A stretch of 64,000 nucleotides of DNA from Cellulomonas pakistanensis (GTDB lineage: Bacteria > Actinomycetota > Actinomycetes > Actinomycetales > Cellulomonadaceae), in contig NZ_BONO01000013.1 in assembly GCF_016862755.1 (NCBI RefSeq), positions 1-64,000 on the forward strand, written 5' to 3'. Below, in pieces: positions 1 through 7,457 of the stretch (position 1 is the first letter of the stretch; every line of letters starts with the position of its first letter). Below the pieces are notes generated by a model. The model made no database searches and was not told the origin of the DNA. It was given only the letters and a program-made list of their open reading frames with translations. The position numbers were made by a program, and so were the translations under genes.

Positions 1-89
1 GCTAGGGGCTCGCACCCGCGCGCGAAGCGGAGGGCTCGGCGCCCGCGCCCGGGAGCGGCCGCGCCGGCCCCGGGTGACGAGCCGCGGCG

Positions 90-422
90 TCAGCCCGCGG
101 CGGGCTTGGCGGCGGCGGACGAGGTCGACGCCGACGACGTCGAGGCGGCCGGCGCCGAGGAGGTCGTGCTCGTGCTCGACGAGGTGCTCGCCGACGAGGT
201 CGACGACGACGTGCTGCTGCTCGAGCCCGTCGTGGAGCTGGTGGTCGACCGCGAGTCGTTGCGGTAGAAGCCCGAGCCCTTGAACACGACGCCGACGGAG
301 GAGAACACCTTGCGCAGCTTGCCGCCGCAGGCGGGGCACTCGGTGAGCGCCGCGTCGCTGAACGACTGGTGGATGTCGAAGGCGTGGCCGCACTCGGTGC
401 AGGCGTAGGCGTAGGTGGGCAC
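90..422 (-). CDS. FmdB-family zinc-ribbon protein, Ruc-like redox chaperone
   Basis: 110 aa. Seen: an N-terminal zinc ribbon with Cys8/Cys11 and Cys29/Cys32 (YACTECGH and LTECPACGG), then from about residue 57 a low-complexity Ser/Thr/Ala tail with no predicted fold. The GTG start at 422 is chosen because the conserved MPTYAY start of the family begins there. Family knowledge: FmdB domain proteins include M. tuberculosis Rv0991c (Ruc), a redox-regulated chaperone with a disordered tail that is activated when its zinc cysteines oxidise; in that species it also sits beside 5-formyl-THF cyclo-ligase. A CIRCE operator lies upstream (483-509), which supports a heat-shock role. The chaperone function here is inferred; zinc binding is well supported. 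Confidence 0.85.
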   Translation of the reverse strand: MPTYAYACTECGHAFDIHQSFSDAALTECPACGGKLRKVFSSVGVVFKGSGFYRNDSRSTTSSTTGSSSSTSSSTSSASTSSSTSTTSSAPAASTSSASTSSAAAKPAAG

Positions 423-482
423 TGCTGTCTCCCGCGGATGACGTGACCTGGGTGGACGGGGGCCGGTCGCCGGGCGGCGTCC

Positions 483-509
483 CTGGCACTCCCGCTGTCC
501 GAGTGCCAA
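483..509 (-). promoter_or_regulatory. CIRCE element (HrcA operator) of the FmdB/Ruc gene
   Basis: On the minus strand the site reads TTGGCACTC, nine bases, GAGTGCCAG. The consensus is TTAGCACTC-N9-GAGTGCTAA; arm spacing is exact and the changes are symmetrical. A -10-like TATCAT (minus strand, 509-514) lies immediately upstream, so HrcA binding would cover the transcription start. A separate perfect 20-bp GC palindrome lies at 532-551. Confidence 0.85.
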
Positions 510-598
510 TGATACGCGGCCTCGCGGTATTCCCGCGGGCGCGCCCGCGGGTCCGGCTGCGCGAGCCGCGGCCGGACGCCGGTCGTCGTGACAGCGGG

Positions 599-1237
599 TC
601 AGTCGCCGAGTCGCTCCCAGCGCTCCGGCGTCGCCACCAGGTCGACCCGCCGGTCGTGCGGCTCGTGCGGGACGGGCCGGGTCGCCGCGTCGTAGAGCTC
701 CTCGGCGAACACCAGCGCCACGACCGGCGTCCCGGGGCGGGCGTGGGCGAGCGCGCGGTCGTACCAGCCGCCGCCCTGGCCGAGCCGGTTGCCCGCGGTG
801 TCGACGGCGAGGGCGGGGGCGAGGACGACGTCGGCCTCGGCGATCGCGTCGGCGCCGAGGGACGGGCCGGACGGCTCCGGCGGCCGGCCGGGTGCGCGCT
901 CCAGCAGGTCGTGCCGCCCGGCGAACCACGCCCACTCGCGCTGGAGGCCGGCGCCGAGGACGGGGAGCAGCACCCGGACGCCGCGCGCGGCGAGGGCGTC
1001 GAGCAGCGGGCCGGTGTCCGGCTCGGTCGGCCGGGCGCTGTACGCGGCGACGACCGACGCGTCCGCGACGACGGGGATGGTCTCGACGACGTCGACGAGG
1101 GCCTCGGCGGCGGCGGCCCGCAGGCGGGGGGAGCGGGCCCGGCGCGCGGCGCGGACGGCGGCGCGGAACTCGTCCTTCACCTCGGTGACGCTGCTGCCGT
1201 CGGAGACGTGCGGGTACGGCTGGGCAGCGGCGCTCAT
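599..1237 (-). CDS. 5-formyltetrahydrofolate cyclo-ligase
   Basis: 212 aa. Predicted to convert 5-formyl-THF to 5,10-methenyl-THF with ATP in the cytoplasm (folate salvage). The family signature GQGGGWYDR is at residues 153-161 and is preceded by the usual LAVDTAGNRLG segment; length is normal for the family. ATG 1237 is preferred over an upstream in-frame codon at 1279 because the extra 14 residues do not resemble the family. It lies downstream of, and divergent from, the MoeA/Glp gene, and between the Ruc-like gene and moeA as in M. tuberculosis (Rv0992c). The galU gene that separates these genes in mycobacteria is missing here. Confidence 0.9.
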   Translation of the reverse strand: MSAAAQPYPHVSDGSSVTEVKDEFRAAVRAARRARSPRLRAAAAEALVDVVETIPVVADASVVAAYSARPTEPDTGPLLDALAARGVRVLLPVLGAGLQREWAWFAGRHDLLERAPGRPPEPSGPSLGADAIAEADVVLAPALAVDTAGNRLGQGGGWYDRALAHARPGTPVVALVFAEELYDAATRPVPHEPHDRRVDLVATPERWERLGD

Positions 1238-1338
1238 GGCCCCAGTCTCGCAAATCCGCCCCGGGCCGGGTAGGACCAAAGGGGTTGCGCGGCGCGGCCG
1301 GTGGGCGGGTGGCCGGTCCGTCCGGGCATGATGCGGGC

Positions 1339-2562
1339 ATGAGATCCGTCCAGGACCAGCTCGCGGCGGTGCTGGCCGCGGTCGGGCCCGTCGCCCCGCT
1401 CGACGTCGTGCTGTCCGACGCGGCCGGCTGCATCCTCGCGGAGGACGTCGTCGCCCCGGCGGACGTCCCGGCGCAGCCCGTGGCCGCGCGGGACGGGTAC
1501 GCCGTGGCCACCGGCGACCTGCGCGGGGTGGCGCCCGGCTCGCCCGTGGCGCTGCCCGTGGCGCACGACGTGCTCGCCGGCGACCCCACCGCGCTCCGGC
1601 TGGCGCCCGGCCAGGCGGTGCGGATCGCGTCGGGCGGCCCCGTGCCCGCGGGCGCCGACGCGGTCGTCCCGGCGGAGGACACCGACCGCGGCTCCGTCCG
1701 CGTGGCCCTGCACCGCGTGCCGGCGCCGGGCGAGGGCGTCCGCGCGGCCGGCACCGACGCCGCCCGCGGAGCCGTCGTGCTCGCCGCGGGGACGCGGCTC
1801 GGTGCGCGCCAGCTCGCGACGGCGGCCGCGGCCGGGCGCGGGCGGCTGCGCGTGCACCCCGCGCCGCGCGTCGTCATCGTGTCGATCGGGTCCGAGCTGG
1901 CCGAGCCCGGCACCCCGCCGCGCGACGGCGGGGTCTACGAGTCGGCGGGCCACGCCCTGGAGGCGGCGGTTAGGGACACCGGCGCGACGCCCGTGCGGGT
2001 CGGCGTGGTGCCGGACGACCGCGCGGTGCTGAGCGAGTCGCTGGAGGACCAGCTGGTCCGGGCCGACGTCGTCGTCACCACCGGCGGGCTGTCCGAGTCG
2101 CAGCACGACACCCTCGCGGACGTGCTCGCGCCGCTCGGCACGGTGCGGTTCGACCAGGTGGCGATGGCGCCGGGCTTCCGGCACGGGTTCGGCACGGTCG
2201 GCGACGGCGTGCACGCCGTGCCGCTGTTCGCGCTGCCCGGCCACCCGGTGGCGTCGCAGGTGGCGTTCGAGGTGTTCGTCCGCCCCGCGCTGCGCGCGAT
2301 GGCCGGGCACACCGACCTGTTCCGCCCGTCCGTGACCGCGCGCGCGGACGTGGGCTGGCCGTCCCCGGCGGGCATCCGGCAGTTCGTCCCCGCCGCCGTC
2401 GTCGGCACGCCGGGCGAGGGCTACCGGGTCATGCCGGTCGGCGACCCGTCGGTCCCGTCGATCGGGGGGCTCGCGCACGCGAACGCGCTGGCGGTGGTCG
2501 GCGAGCAGGACTCCGCGGTCGTCGCCGGGCAGGTCGTGCACTGCCTGGTGCTGGAGGGCTGA
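1339..2562 (+). CDS. moeA: MoeA/gephyrin-like protein (molybdopterin molybdotransferase or division factor Glp)
   Basis: 407 aa. MoeA N-terminal and MPT-binding domains are visible: VAARDGYAV (about 48-56), GGPVPAGADAVVPAED (about 99-114), TTGGLS in the central domain and ALPGHPVASQVAFE near the C-terminal third. ATG 1339 begins the conserved SVQDQLA start. The stop overlaps the next ATG by one base (TGATG), giving a tight unit with rimJ and sepX. Family knowledge: MoeA inserts molybdate into molybdopterin, but in corynebacteria the paralogue in exactly this neighbourhood is Glp, which binds FtsZ and the membrane protein GlpR (SepX in Streptomyces). No other molybdenum-cofactor gene occurs in this window, so the division role is my preferred reading. 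Confidence 0.85.
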   Translation: MRSVQDQLAAVLAAVGPVAPLDVVLSDAAGCILAEDVVAPADVPAQPVAARDGYAVATGDLRGVAPGSPVALPVAHDVLAGDPTALRLAPGQAVRIASGGPVPAGADAVVPAEDTDRGSVRVALHRVPAPGEGVRAAGTDAARGAVVLAAGTRLGARQLATAAAAGRGRLRVHPAPRVVIVSIGSELAEPGTPPRDGGVYESAGHALEAAVRDTGATPVRVGVVPDDRAVLSESLEDQLVRADVVVTTGGLSESQHDTLADVLAPLGTVRFDQVAMAPGFRHGFGTVGDGVHAVPLFALPGHPVASQVAFEVFVRPALRAMAGHTDLFRPSVTARADVGWPSPAGIRQFVPAAVVGTPGEGYRVMPVGDPSVPSIGGLAHANALAVVGEQDSAVVAGQVVHCLVLEG

Positions 2563-3167
2563 TGGCGCGCGGCTGGCCCGTGGCGCTGAGCGACGGCGAC
2601 GTCCGGCTGCGGCCGCTCCGTCGCTCGGACGAGGCCGCCTGGATGCGGCTGCGCGCGGTCAACGCGGCGTGGCTGCAGCCCTGGGACGCGACGTCGCCGG
2701 AGCCGGTCACCGGCCGGCGGCCGACCTTCTCGCAGTTCGTGCGGTCGCTCGACAAGCAGGCGCGCTCGGGCACGTCGCTGCCGTTCGCGATCGACCTGGC
2801 CGGCGAGCTCGTCGGCCAGCTGACGGTCTCGGGGATCACGTACGGCTCGCTGTACTCGGCGTCGATCGGCTACTGGGTGTCGCAGCACGTCGCCGGCCGC
2901 GGGGTCACGCCGACCGCCGTCGCGCTCGCGACCGACCACTGCTTCACCGCGCTCGGCCTGCACCGGGTCGAGGTCAACATCCGCCCGGAGAACCGGCCGT
3001 CCCTGCGGGTCGTCGAGAAGCTCGGGTTCCGCGACGAGGGGCTGCGCGAGCGGTACCTGCACATCCAGGGCGCGTGGTGCGATCACCGGACGTTCGCCCT
3101 GACGACCGAGGACGTGCCGCGCGGGCTGCTCGCGCGCTGGCACGCCGCGCGCGCGCCGGGCGCCTGA
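2562..3167 (+). CDS. rimJ: RimJ-type GNAT N-acetyltransferase
   Basis: 201 aa GNAT-fold protein of the ribosomal-protein-alanine acetyltransferase class. Seen: VRLRPLRRSDEAAW near the start, the central IGYWVSQHVAGRGVTPTAV segment that forms the acetyl-CoA pyrophosphate loop, and HRVEVNIRPENRPSLRVVEKLGF near residues 130-150, typical of RimJ/RimL proteins. The start overlaps the moeA stop, so translation is probably coupled. Its place between moeA/glp and sepX/glpR is conserved across Actinobacteria. The protein substrate cannot be told from sequence. Confidence 0.85.
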   Translation: MARGWPVALSDGDVRLRPLRRSDEAAWMRLRAVNAAWLQPWDATSPEPVTGRRPTFSQFVRSLDKQARSGTSLPFAIDLAGELVGQLTVSGITYGSLYSASIGYWVSQHVAGRGVTPTAVALATDHCFTALGLHRVEVNIRPENRPSLRVVEKLGFRDEGLRERYLHIQGAWCDHRTFALTTEDVPRGLLARWHAARAPGA

Positions 3168-3245
3168 CCTGCGGCGGCGCGTCGGCCCGGTCTGTCCGGG
3201 TTCGTCCGGATGTGGCAGGCTGGCCCCGGCGCGGCGAATGACATC

Positions 3246-3262
3246 GGTGTGATTTTCACGCG
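3246..3262. promoter_or_regulatory. Putative operator upstream of sepX
   Basis: An AT-rich island in GC-rich DNA contains GTGA-TTT-TCAC, a short inverted repeat about 70 bases before the sepX start. It looks like a regulator site, but I cannot assign it to a known factor. The sepX start itself is preceded by TACCGT, a plausible -10 box very close to the GTG. Confidence 0.25.
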
Positions 3263-3327
3263 GCGCGCCGCTCGACACGCCGCGACGGGTCCGGGGTCGG
3301 CGACCGCGCCGCACCTACCGTCGTGGA

Positions 3328-4434
3328 GTGTACGAATTCGCCGGACCAGCCGCCCTCGTGGTGGTCGGCCTGTGGATCGCGTACCTGGTGCCGCACAAGC
3401 TGCGGCACCGGCAGCAGCTGCTCGAGTCGCGGACCGACGACCGGTTCTCCGACGCCCTGCGGGTGCTCGCCGTGACCGGCCCGGAGGGGTCGGACCGGCG
3501 GCGCCGCGCGGAGGTCGCCGGGGGAGTCCGGCAGGACTGCGGCCCGGTGGACAAGCGGGTCGGGTTGCTGACCCCCGGGGCGGGCAACCGGCTCGCGAGG
3601 ACCGAGAGGGGAGGGGTCGTGTACCGACCGCACGGGACCCAGGACAGGATCGGCGCCGACGCCGCCCGCCGCGCCGCGCAGCTGCACGCCGCCCACGCCG
3701 CCGCGTCCGCCCGCCGGGGCGCCGCCGCGCGCCGCCGCGGGATGCTCGCCGGCGTGCTGCTCGTCGCCGCCGTGGCCGGCTGGGTCGTCGTGGGCGTCAC
3801 CGCGCTCGGCGTGCTCGCCGGCGTGGTGCCGACCGTGCTGCTCGCGGGCGTGCTCGCGCTCGGCCGCCGCGCCGCCGTCCAGGGCCGCGCCGCCGAGGAG
3901 GAGTGGGAGCGCCGGATCGCCGAGGCCACCGCGCCGCTGCGGGAGCGGGCCGCGCGCCCGGGCCGCAAGGGCGCCGAGGGCCGCGCCGTCCGCCCGTCGC
4001 TCACCGAGACCCAGGCGATCCAGCGCGTCCGCGCCGACGCCCCGGTCCGTACCTCGACCCGGGTCCGGGACGGTGGGCGCGAGGGGGACACGTGGTCGCC
4101 GGTCGCCGTGCCGAGGCCCACGTACGCGATGAAGGCGCCCGCGCCGCGCCGCGAGCCCGCGCCCCTGGGCGAGGTCGAGGGGTCGACGCACGCCGCGCCC
4201 GCCGCGCGCCGGACGACGGCCGTCCCCGAGGAGGCGACGGCGACCGCCGCGGAGGCCCCGGCCGCCGCCGGGTCCGTCGCCGCGCCCGCCGCCGAGGGGT
4301 CCGCCGCGGCCGAGGCGCCCGCCACGCCGGCCGCCTCGAGCACCCCGGGCACGACCGCCCCGGCGACCGAGGAGCCCACCGGCTCGATCGACCTGAACGC
4401 GGTCCTGGCCCGCCGCCGCGCCGCCGGCGAGTAG
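3328..4434 (+). CDS. sepX: Divisome membrane protein SepX/GlpR
   Basis: 368 aa. Seen: an N-terminal membrane helix (about 4-22, GPAALVVVGLWIAYLVP) followed by HKLRHRQQL, two more adjacent helices at about 139-158 and 160-179, then a long Ala/Pro/Glu-rich disordered region ending in the conserved IDLNAVLARRRA. This layout matches actinobacterial SepX (Streptomyces) and GlpR (Corynebacterium), membrane proteins that act with FtsZ at the septum; GlpR is the receptor for the MoeA-like Glp. GTG 3328 places the helix at residue 4, as in homologues. The moeA-rimJ-sepX order supports the call. The disordered C-terminal part is expected to vary. Confidence 0.8.
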   Translation: MYEFAGPAALVVVGLWIAYLVPHKLRHRQQLLESRTDDRFSDALRVLAVTGPEGSDRRRRAEVAGGVRQDCGPVDKRVGLLTPGAGNRLARTERGGVVYRPHGTQDRIGADAARRAAQLHAAHAAASARRGAAARRRGMLAGVLLVAAVAGWVVVGVTALGVLAGVVPTVLLAGVLALGRRAAVQGRAAEEEWERRIAEATAPLRERAARPGRKGAEGRAVRPSLTETQAIQRVRADAPVRTSTRVRDGGREGDTWSPVAVPRPTYAMKAPAPRREPAPLGEVEGSTHAAPAARRTTAVPEEATATAAEAPAAAGSVAAPAAEGSAAAEAPATPAASSTPGTTAPATEEPTGSIDLNAVLARRRAAGE

Positions 4435-4494
4435 GCCGCGGACCGCGGTGTCGTGAGCACCCCTCGACGGGTGCTAGGCTGATCACCGCTTCAA

Positions 4495-4569
<75 letters not shown>

Positions 4570-4576
4570 GCAGGGC

Positions 4577-4606
4577 AAGGCCCGGGATCCACGGATCCCG
4601 GGCCTT
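4577..4606 (+). terminator. Stem-loop terminator after tRNA-Ala
   Basis: AAGGCCCGGGATC pairs with GATCCCGGGCCTT (13 bp) around a four-base loop, ten bases after the tRNA. There is no long U-tract, which is common in Actinobacteria. Confidence 0.75.
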
Positions 4607-4684
4607 CGTCGTTCCCGGGCGGCCGCCGGGGACCCGTCGTGGACGCGCGCCGGGGCGCCCCCGCCGCGGTGGCAGAATGTCCCG

Positions 4685-5716
4685 GTGCCTGACGCGATCC
4701 CGCCCCGACCGGGCCGGTGGTCCCGGGCCTGGTCCGCGACCAAGACGTGGGTGGACCCGCTCGTCGTCATGATCGTCGCGGTGTTCCTCCTGGGGCTGTT
4801 CGCCCCGGCCTCCGGCGCGTTCGCCACGGGCCTGGACCACGTGACCACCGGCGCCGTCGTCCTGCTGTTCTTCCTCTACGGCGCTCGCATGGCGACCAGC
4901 GAGGTCTGGGACGGCCTGAAGAACTGGCGGCTGCAGGGCGGCATGCTCGCGTCGACCTACCTGCTGTTCCCGGTCCTGGGCCTGGCGGTGCAGCTGCTGC
5001 CGGACTCGGTGCTGCCGGACGACCTCAAGACCGGCCTGCTGTACCTGTCGCTGCTGCCGTCGACCATCCAGTCGTCGGTCGTGTTCACCTCGATCGCCCG
5101 CGGGAACGTGGCCGGCGCCATCACCGGCGCGACCGTGTCGAACGTGCTCGGCATCGTGCTGACCCCGCTGCTGGTGGGCATCCTCATGTCCCGGGCGGGC
5201 GGGCCGGTGGGCGGCTCGGCGGGGGCGACGCTGCTGCAGCTGCTGCTGCCGTTCGTGCTCGGGCAGCTGCTGCAGCCGAAGATCGGCGCCTGGATCCGCG
5301 CGCACAAGCCGATCACGCTCGTCACCGACCGCGGCACGATCCTGCTGGTCGCGTACGGCTCGGTGTCCGAGGCGGAGGCGTCGGGGGTGTGGGACGACCT
5401 GACCGTCGGGGTCCTGGTCGTGCTGGTCGCGGTGTGCGCCCTGCTGCTGGCCGCGATGCTGGTGATCACGTGGACCGGCGGGCGGGCGCTGCGGCTGTCC
5501 CGCGGCGACCGGATCGCGCTGCTCATGTGCGGGTCCAAGAAGAGCCTCGCCACCGGCCTGCCGATGGCGAACGTGCTGTTCGGCCCGGTCGCCGCCGCGG
5601 GCGTCGCGCTGCCGGTGATCGTGTTCCACCAGCTGCAGCTCGCGACGTGCGCCGTGCTGGCGCGCCGCCTCGCGGCCACGGAGCCCGAGCCGGACGCCGT
5701 CGTCACCCGCGCCTGA
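4685..5716 (+). CDS. Bile acid:sodium symporter family (SBF-like, YfeH type) transporter
   Basis: 343 aa integral membrane protein. About nine to ten hydrophobic segments are visible, starting with DPLVVMIVAVFLLGLFAP and FLLFFLYGARM-like segments, and ending with AGVALPVIVFHQLQLATCAVLARR. SLLPSTIQSSVVFTSIARGN and MCGSKKSLATGLPMANVLF are characteristic of the SBF-like subfamily (yeast Rch1, E. coli YfeH). GTG 4685 is chosen because the reading frame upstream runs through the tRNA-Ala and its terminator. Substrate unknown; an organic anion or a calcium-linked role are both possible from the family. Its terminal codons (VVTRA-stop) are repeated downstream. Confidence 0.8.
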   Translation: MPDAIPPRPGRWSRAWSATKTWVDPLVVMIVAVFLLGLFAPASGAFATGLDHVTTGAVVLLFFLYGARMATSEVWDGLKNWRLQGGMLASTYLLFPVLGLAVQLLPDSVLPDDLKTGLLYLSLLPSTIQSSVVFTSIARGNVAGAITGATVSNVLGIVLTPLLVGILMSRAGGPVGGSAGATLLQLLLPFVLGQLLQPKIGAWIRAHKPITLVTDRGTILLVAYGSVSEAEASGVWDDLTVGVLVVLVAVCALLLAAMLVITWTGGRALRLSRGDRIALLMCGSKKSLATGLPMANVLFGPVAAAGVALPVIVFHQLQLATCAVLARRLAATEPEPDAVVTRA

Positions 5717-5789
5717 CGCGGTCGGCGCCGGCCGCCTGACGAGGTCGGCACCCCCCGCCTGACGCGGTCGTCACCCCGCGCCTGATGCG
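5702..5789 (+). repeat. 23-bp tandem repeat derived from the end of the transporter gene
   Basis: Three full imperfect units (5721-5743, 5744-5766, 5767-5789), preceded by a partial unit at 5702-5720 that is the last coding stretch of the transporter. Each unit carries GCCTGACG or GCCTGATG, so the stop codon is repeated with it. It looks like slippage duplication of the gene end. Confidence 0.7.
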
Positions 5790-5824
5790 GCGCCGACGCC
5801 CCCCGGGCGCGACGCCGACGGCTC

Positions 5825-5867
5825 CGCCCCTGGGCGTGCGGCGTGCCGCGCCGCGCGCCCAGGGGCG
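5825..5867. terminator. Bidirectional stem-loop between convergent genes
   Basis: A perfect 12-bp inverted repeat CGCCCCTGGGCG / CGCCCAGGGGCG with a 19-base GC-rich loop sits between two convergent stop codons, so it can serve both the SBF-like gene and the DUF4349 gene. Confidence 0.65.
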
Positions 5868-5902
5868 AGACCGTCGACCTCGACCTCGACTCGGCCAGGG
5901 GG

Positions 5903-7168
5903 TCAGGGGCGGGGGAAGCCCGCGCCGACCGGCTGCCGCTCGGCCGGACCGGGTGCACCGGGCGGGGGCACGACAGCCGGTCCGCCGCCGGGCCCGCCGG
6001 AGCCCGGACCGTCGCCGCCCGGGCCGCCCGGCCCGTGGTCACCCTGCCCGCCGCCGCCGCCCGCGCCGCCGGGCCCGCCCGGCCCGCCGCCCGCCGGCTC
6101 CCGGTCCGCGGCGCGCCGCCGGAGCGCCCGCCGGACCCGCAGCGCGGCCCAGGCGACGGCCGCGGCGAGCACGAGCCACGGCAGCAGCACGCCGAGCACC
6201 GTGACGACCCCGCCCAGCACGGTCACGAGCGCCGACCAGCCCGCGGCCAGCCCGCCGAGGAACCCGGCCGGGGAGTCGTCCTCGACCGCCGCGGGCTCCT
6301 CCGGCGCCGGCTCCTCGGCCGCCGGCGGCGTCCAGATCGACACCCGCAGCGTGGACAGCGCCACCTGCTCGGCCATCCGGCCGCGCTCGGACTGCAGGCT
6401 CTCGAGCGCCGCCTGGCGCTCGGTCAGCGTGTCCTCGGCGGACAGGATCTCCTCGCGGGTGGTCGCCCGGGCCAGCAGGTCCTCCATCCGCGCGACGGAC
6501 AGCGTCATGGCACGGATCCGGGCGTCGAGGTCCTGCGCGGCCGCGGTGACGTCGTCCGACGCCAGGTCGACGTGGTCGACCTCGCCGATCTCGTCCAGCG
6601 CCTCGAGGAGCCCGGTCATCGCCGGGGCGGGGACCCGGACGGTCAGGTCGGCCGTCGCCTCGGTGCCGACGTCGCCGCGCGCCGCCGTCTCCTGGCGCGC
6701 GTCGACCCGGCCGCCGGCGCCCTCGACCTCCGCGACCACGGCGTCGGCCGCGGCCCGCGGGTCCTCGTGGACCAGCCCGACCTCGCCGGTCGTGATCACC
6801 TGCCGGCCGCCGGCGTCCGCGGTCGCGCCGCCGGTGCCGGAGGCGACGTCCCCGGCCGCGTCGCCGGCGGCGGGGGCGTCCTGCGCGACCTCGCCGCCGG
6901 ACGCGGTGAGGTCGCCGGCCATGCCCGCGTCGCCGGCCTCGCCCGACCCGCCGTCGCCCGCGCCCGACCCGCCACCAGGCCCCGACCCCTCCTCGAGCGA
7001 CTGCCCCTGGTCCGCCCCGCCCTGCGCCTGGTCGGCGCCGGTCGCGCCGCCCCCGGCGCTGCAGCCGGCGAGCAGCGCCAGCGCCAGTGCGAGCCCGCCG
7101 AGCGCCCGCGTCACGTCCGTCCCGGCCCGGCCGGTGCTCCGGCCGCCGTCCTGCCCTGGTCTCCGCAT
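5903..7168 (-). CDS. DUF4349 lipoprotein with C-terminal membrane anchor
   Basis: 421 aa. Seen: a lipoprotein signal with lipobox LLAGC (Cys36), a Gly/Ala/Asp-rich spacer to about residue 120, the DUF4349 domain starting near RQVITTGEVGLV with a coiled-coil middle (DARIRAMTLSVARMEDLLARA and TERQAALESLQSERGRM), one strong membrane helix near residue 340 and a Gly/Pro-rich tail. DUF4349 proteins are typically surface lipoproteins of unknown function in which the coiled coil sits between two halves of the domain. ATG 7168 is chosen because it gives the lipoprotein signal at the right place. Divergent from the hexosaminidase gene across 289 bp. Confidence 0.75.
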   Translation of the reverse strand: MRRPGQDGGRSTGRAGTDVTRALGGLALALALLAGCSAGGGATGADQAQGGADQGQSLEEGSGPGGGSGAGDGGSGEAGDAGMAGDLTASGGEVAQDAPAAGDAAGDVASGTGGATADAGGRQVITTGEVGLVHEDPRAAADAVVAEVEGAGGRVDARQETAARGDVGTEATADLTVRVPAPAMTGLLEALDEIGEVDHVDLASDDVTAAAQDLDARIRAMTLSVARMEDLLARATTREEILSAEDTLTERQAALESLQSERGRMAEQVALSTLRVSIWTPPAAEEPAPEEPAAVEDDSPAGFLGGLAAGWSALVTVLGGVVTVLGVLLPWLVLAAAVAWAALRVRRALRRRAADREPAGGGPGGPGGAGGGGGQGDHGPGGPGGDGPGSGGPGGGPAVVPPPGAPGPAERQPVGAGFPRP

Positions 7169-7457
7169 GGCCGGGACGCTAGGGCCAGCGGCTCGCGCGC
7201 GGAGGGCCGTCACCTGCACGGATGCCGAATCGTTGCGGCACGGCGCCCGCCGCGTCCGCGCCGTGACCTGCCCGCGTCCGGGCCGTGACCCGCGCTCACC
7301 CGGACGGGTGGGCGGCACCACGGGCGCCCAGCACCTACCCGCCCGCGGAACCCGTCCCGCGCGTCGCCCCACGGAACCGGACGAAGCGGGCACACTGGTG
7401 CCGGGGGCCGGGCCGTCGCACGCCCGTCGTCAGCTCCGCCGCCCCGGAAGGACCGTC

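Noticed and set aside
515-551. SigH-type promoter for the Ruc-like gene (GGGAAT element)
   Set aside because: The spacing to a GTT-type -10 does not fit; the CIRCE site with TATCAT explains the promoter better.
1339-2562. Molybdenum cofactor operon
   Set aside because: No moa, mob, mog or molybdate transport genes are adjacent; the context is cell division.
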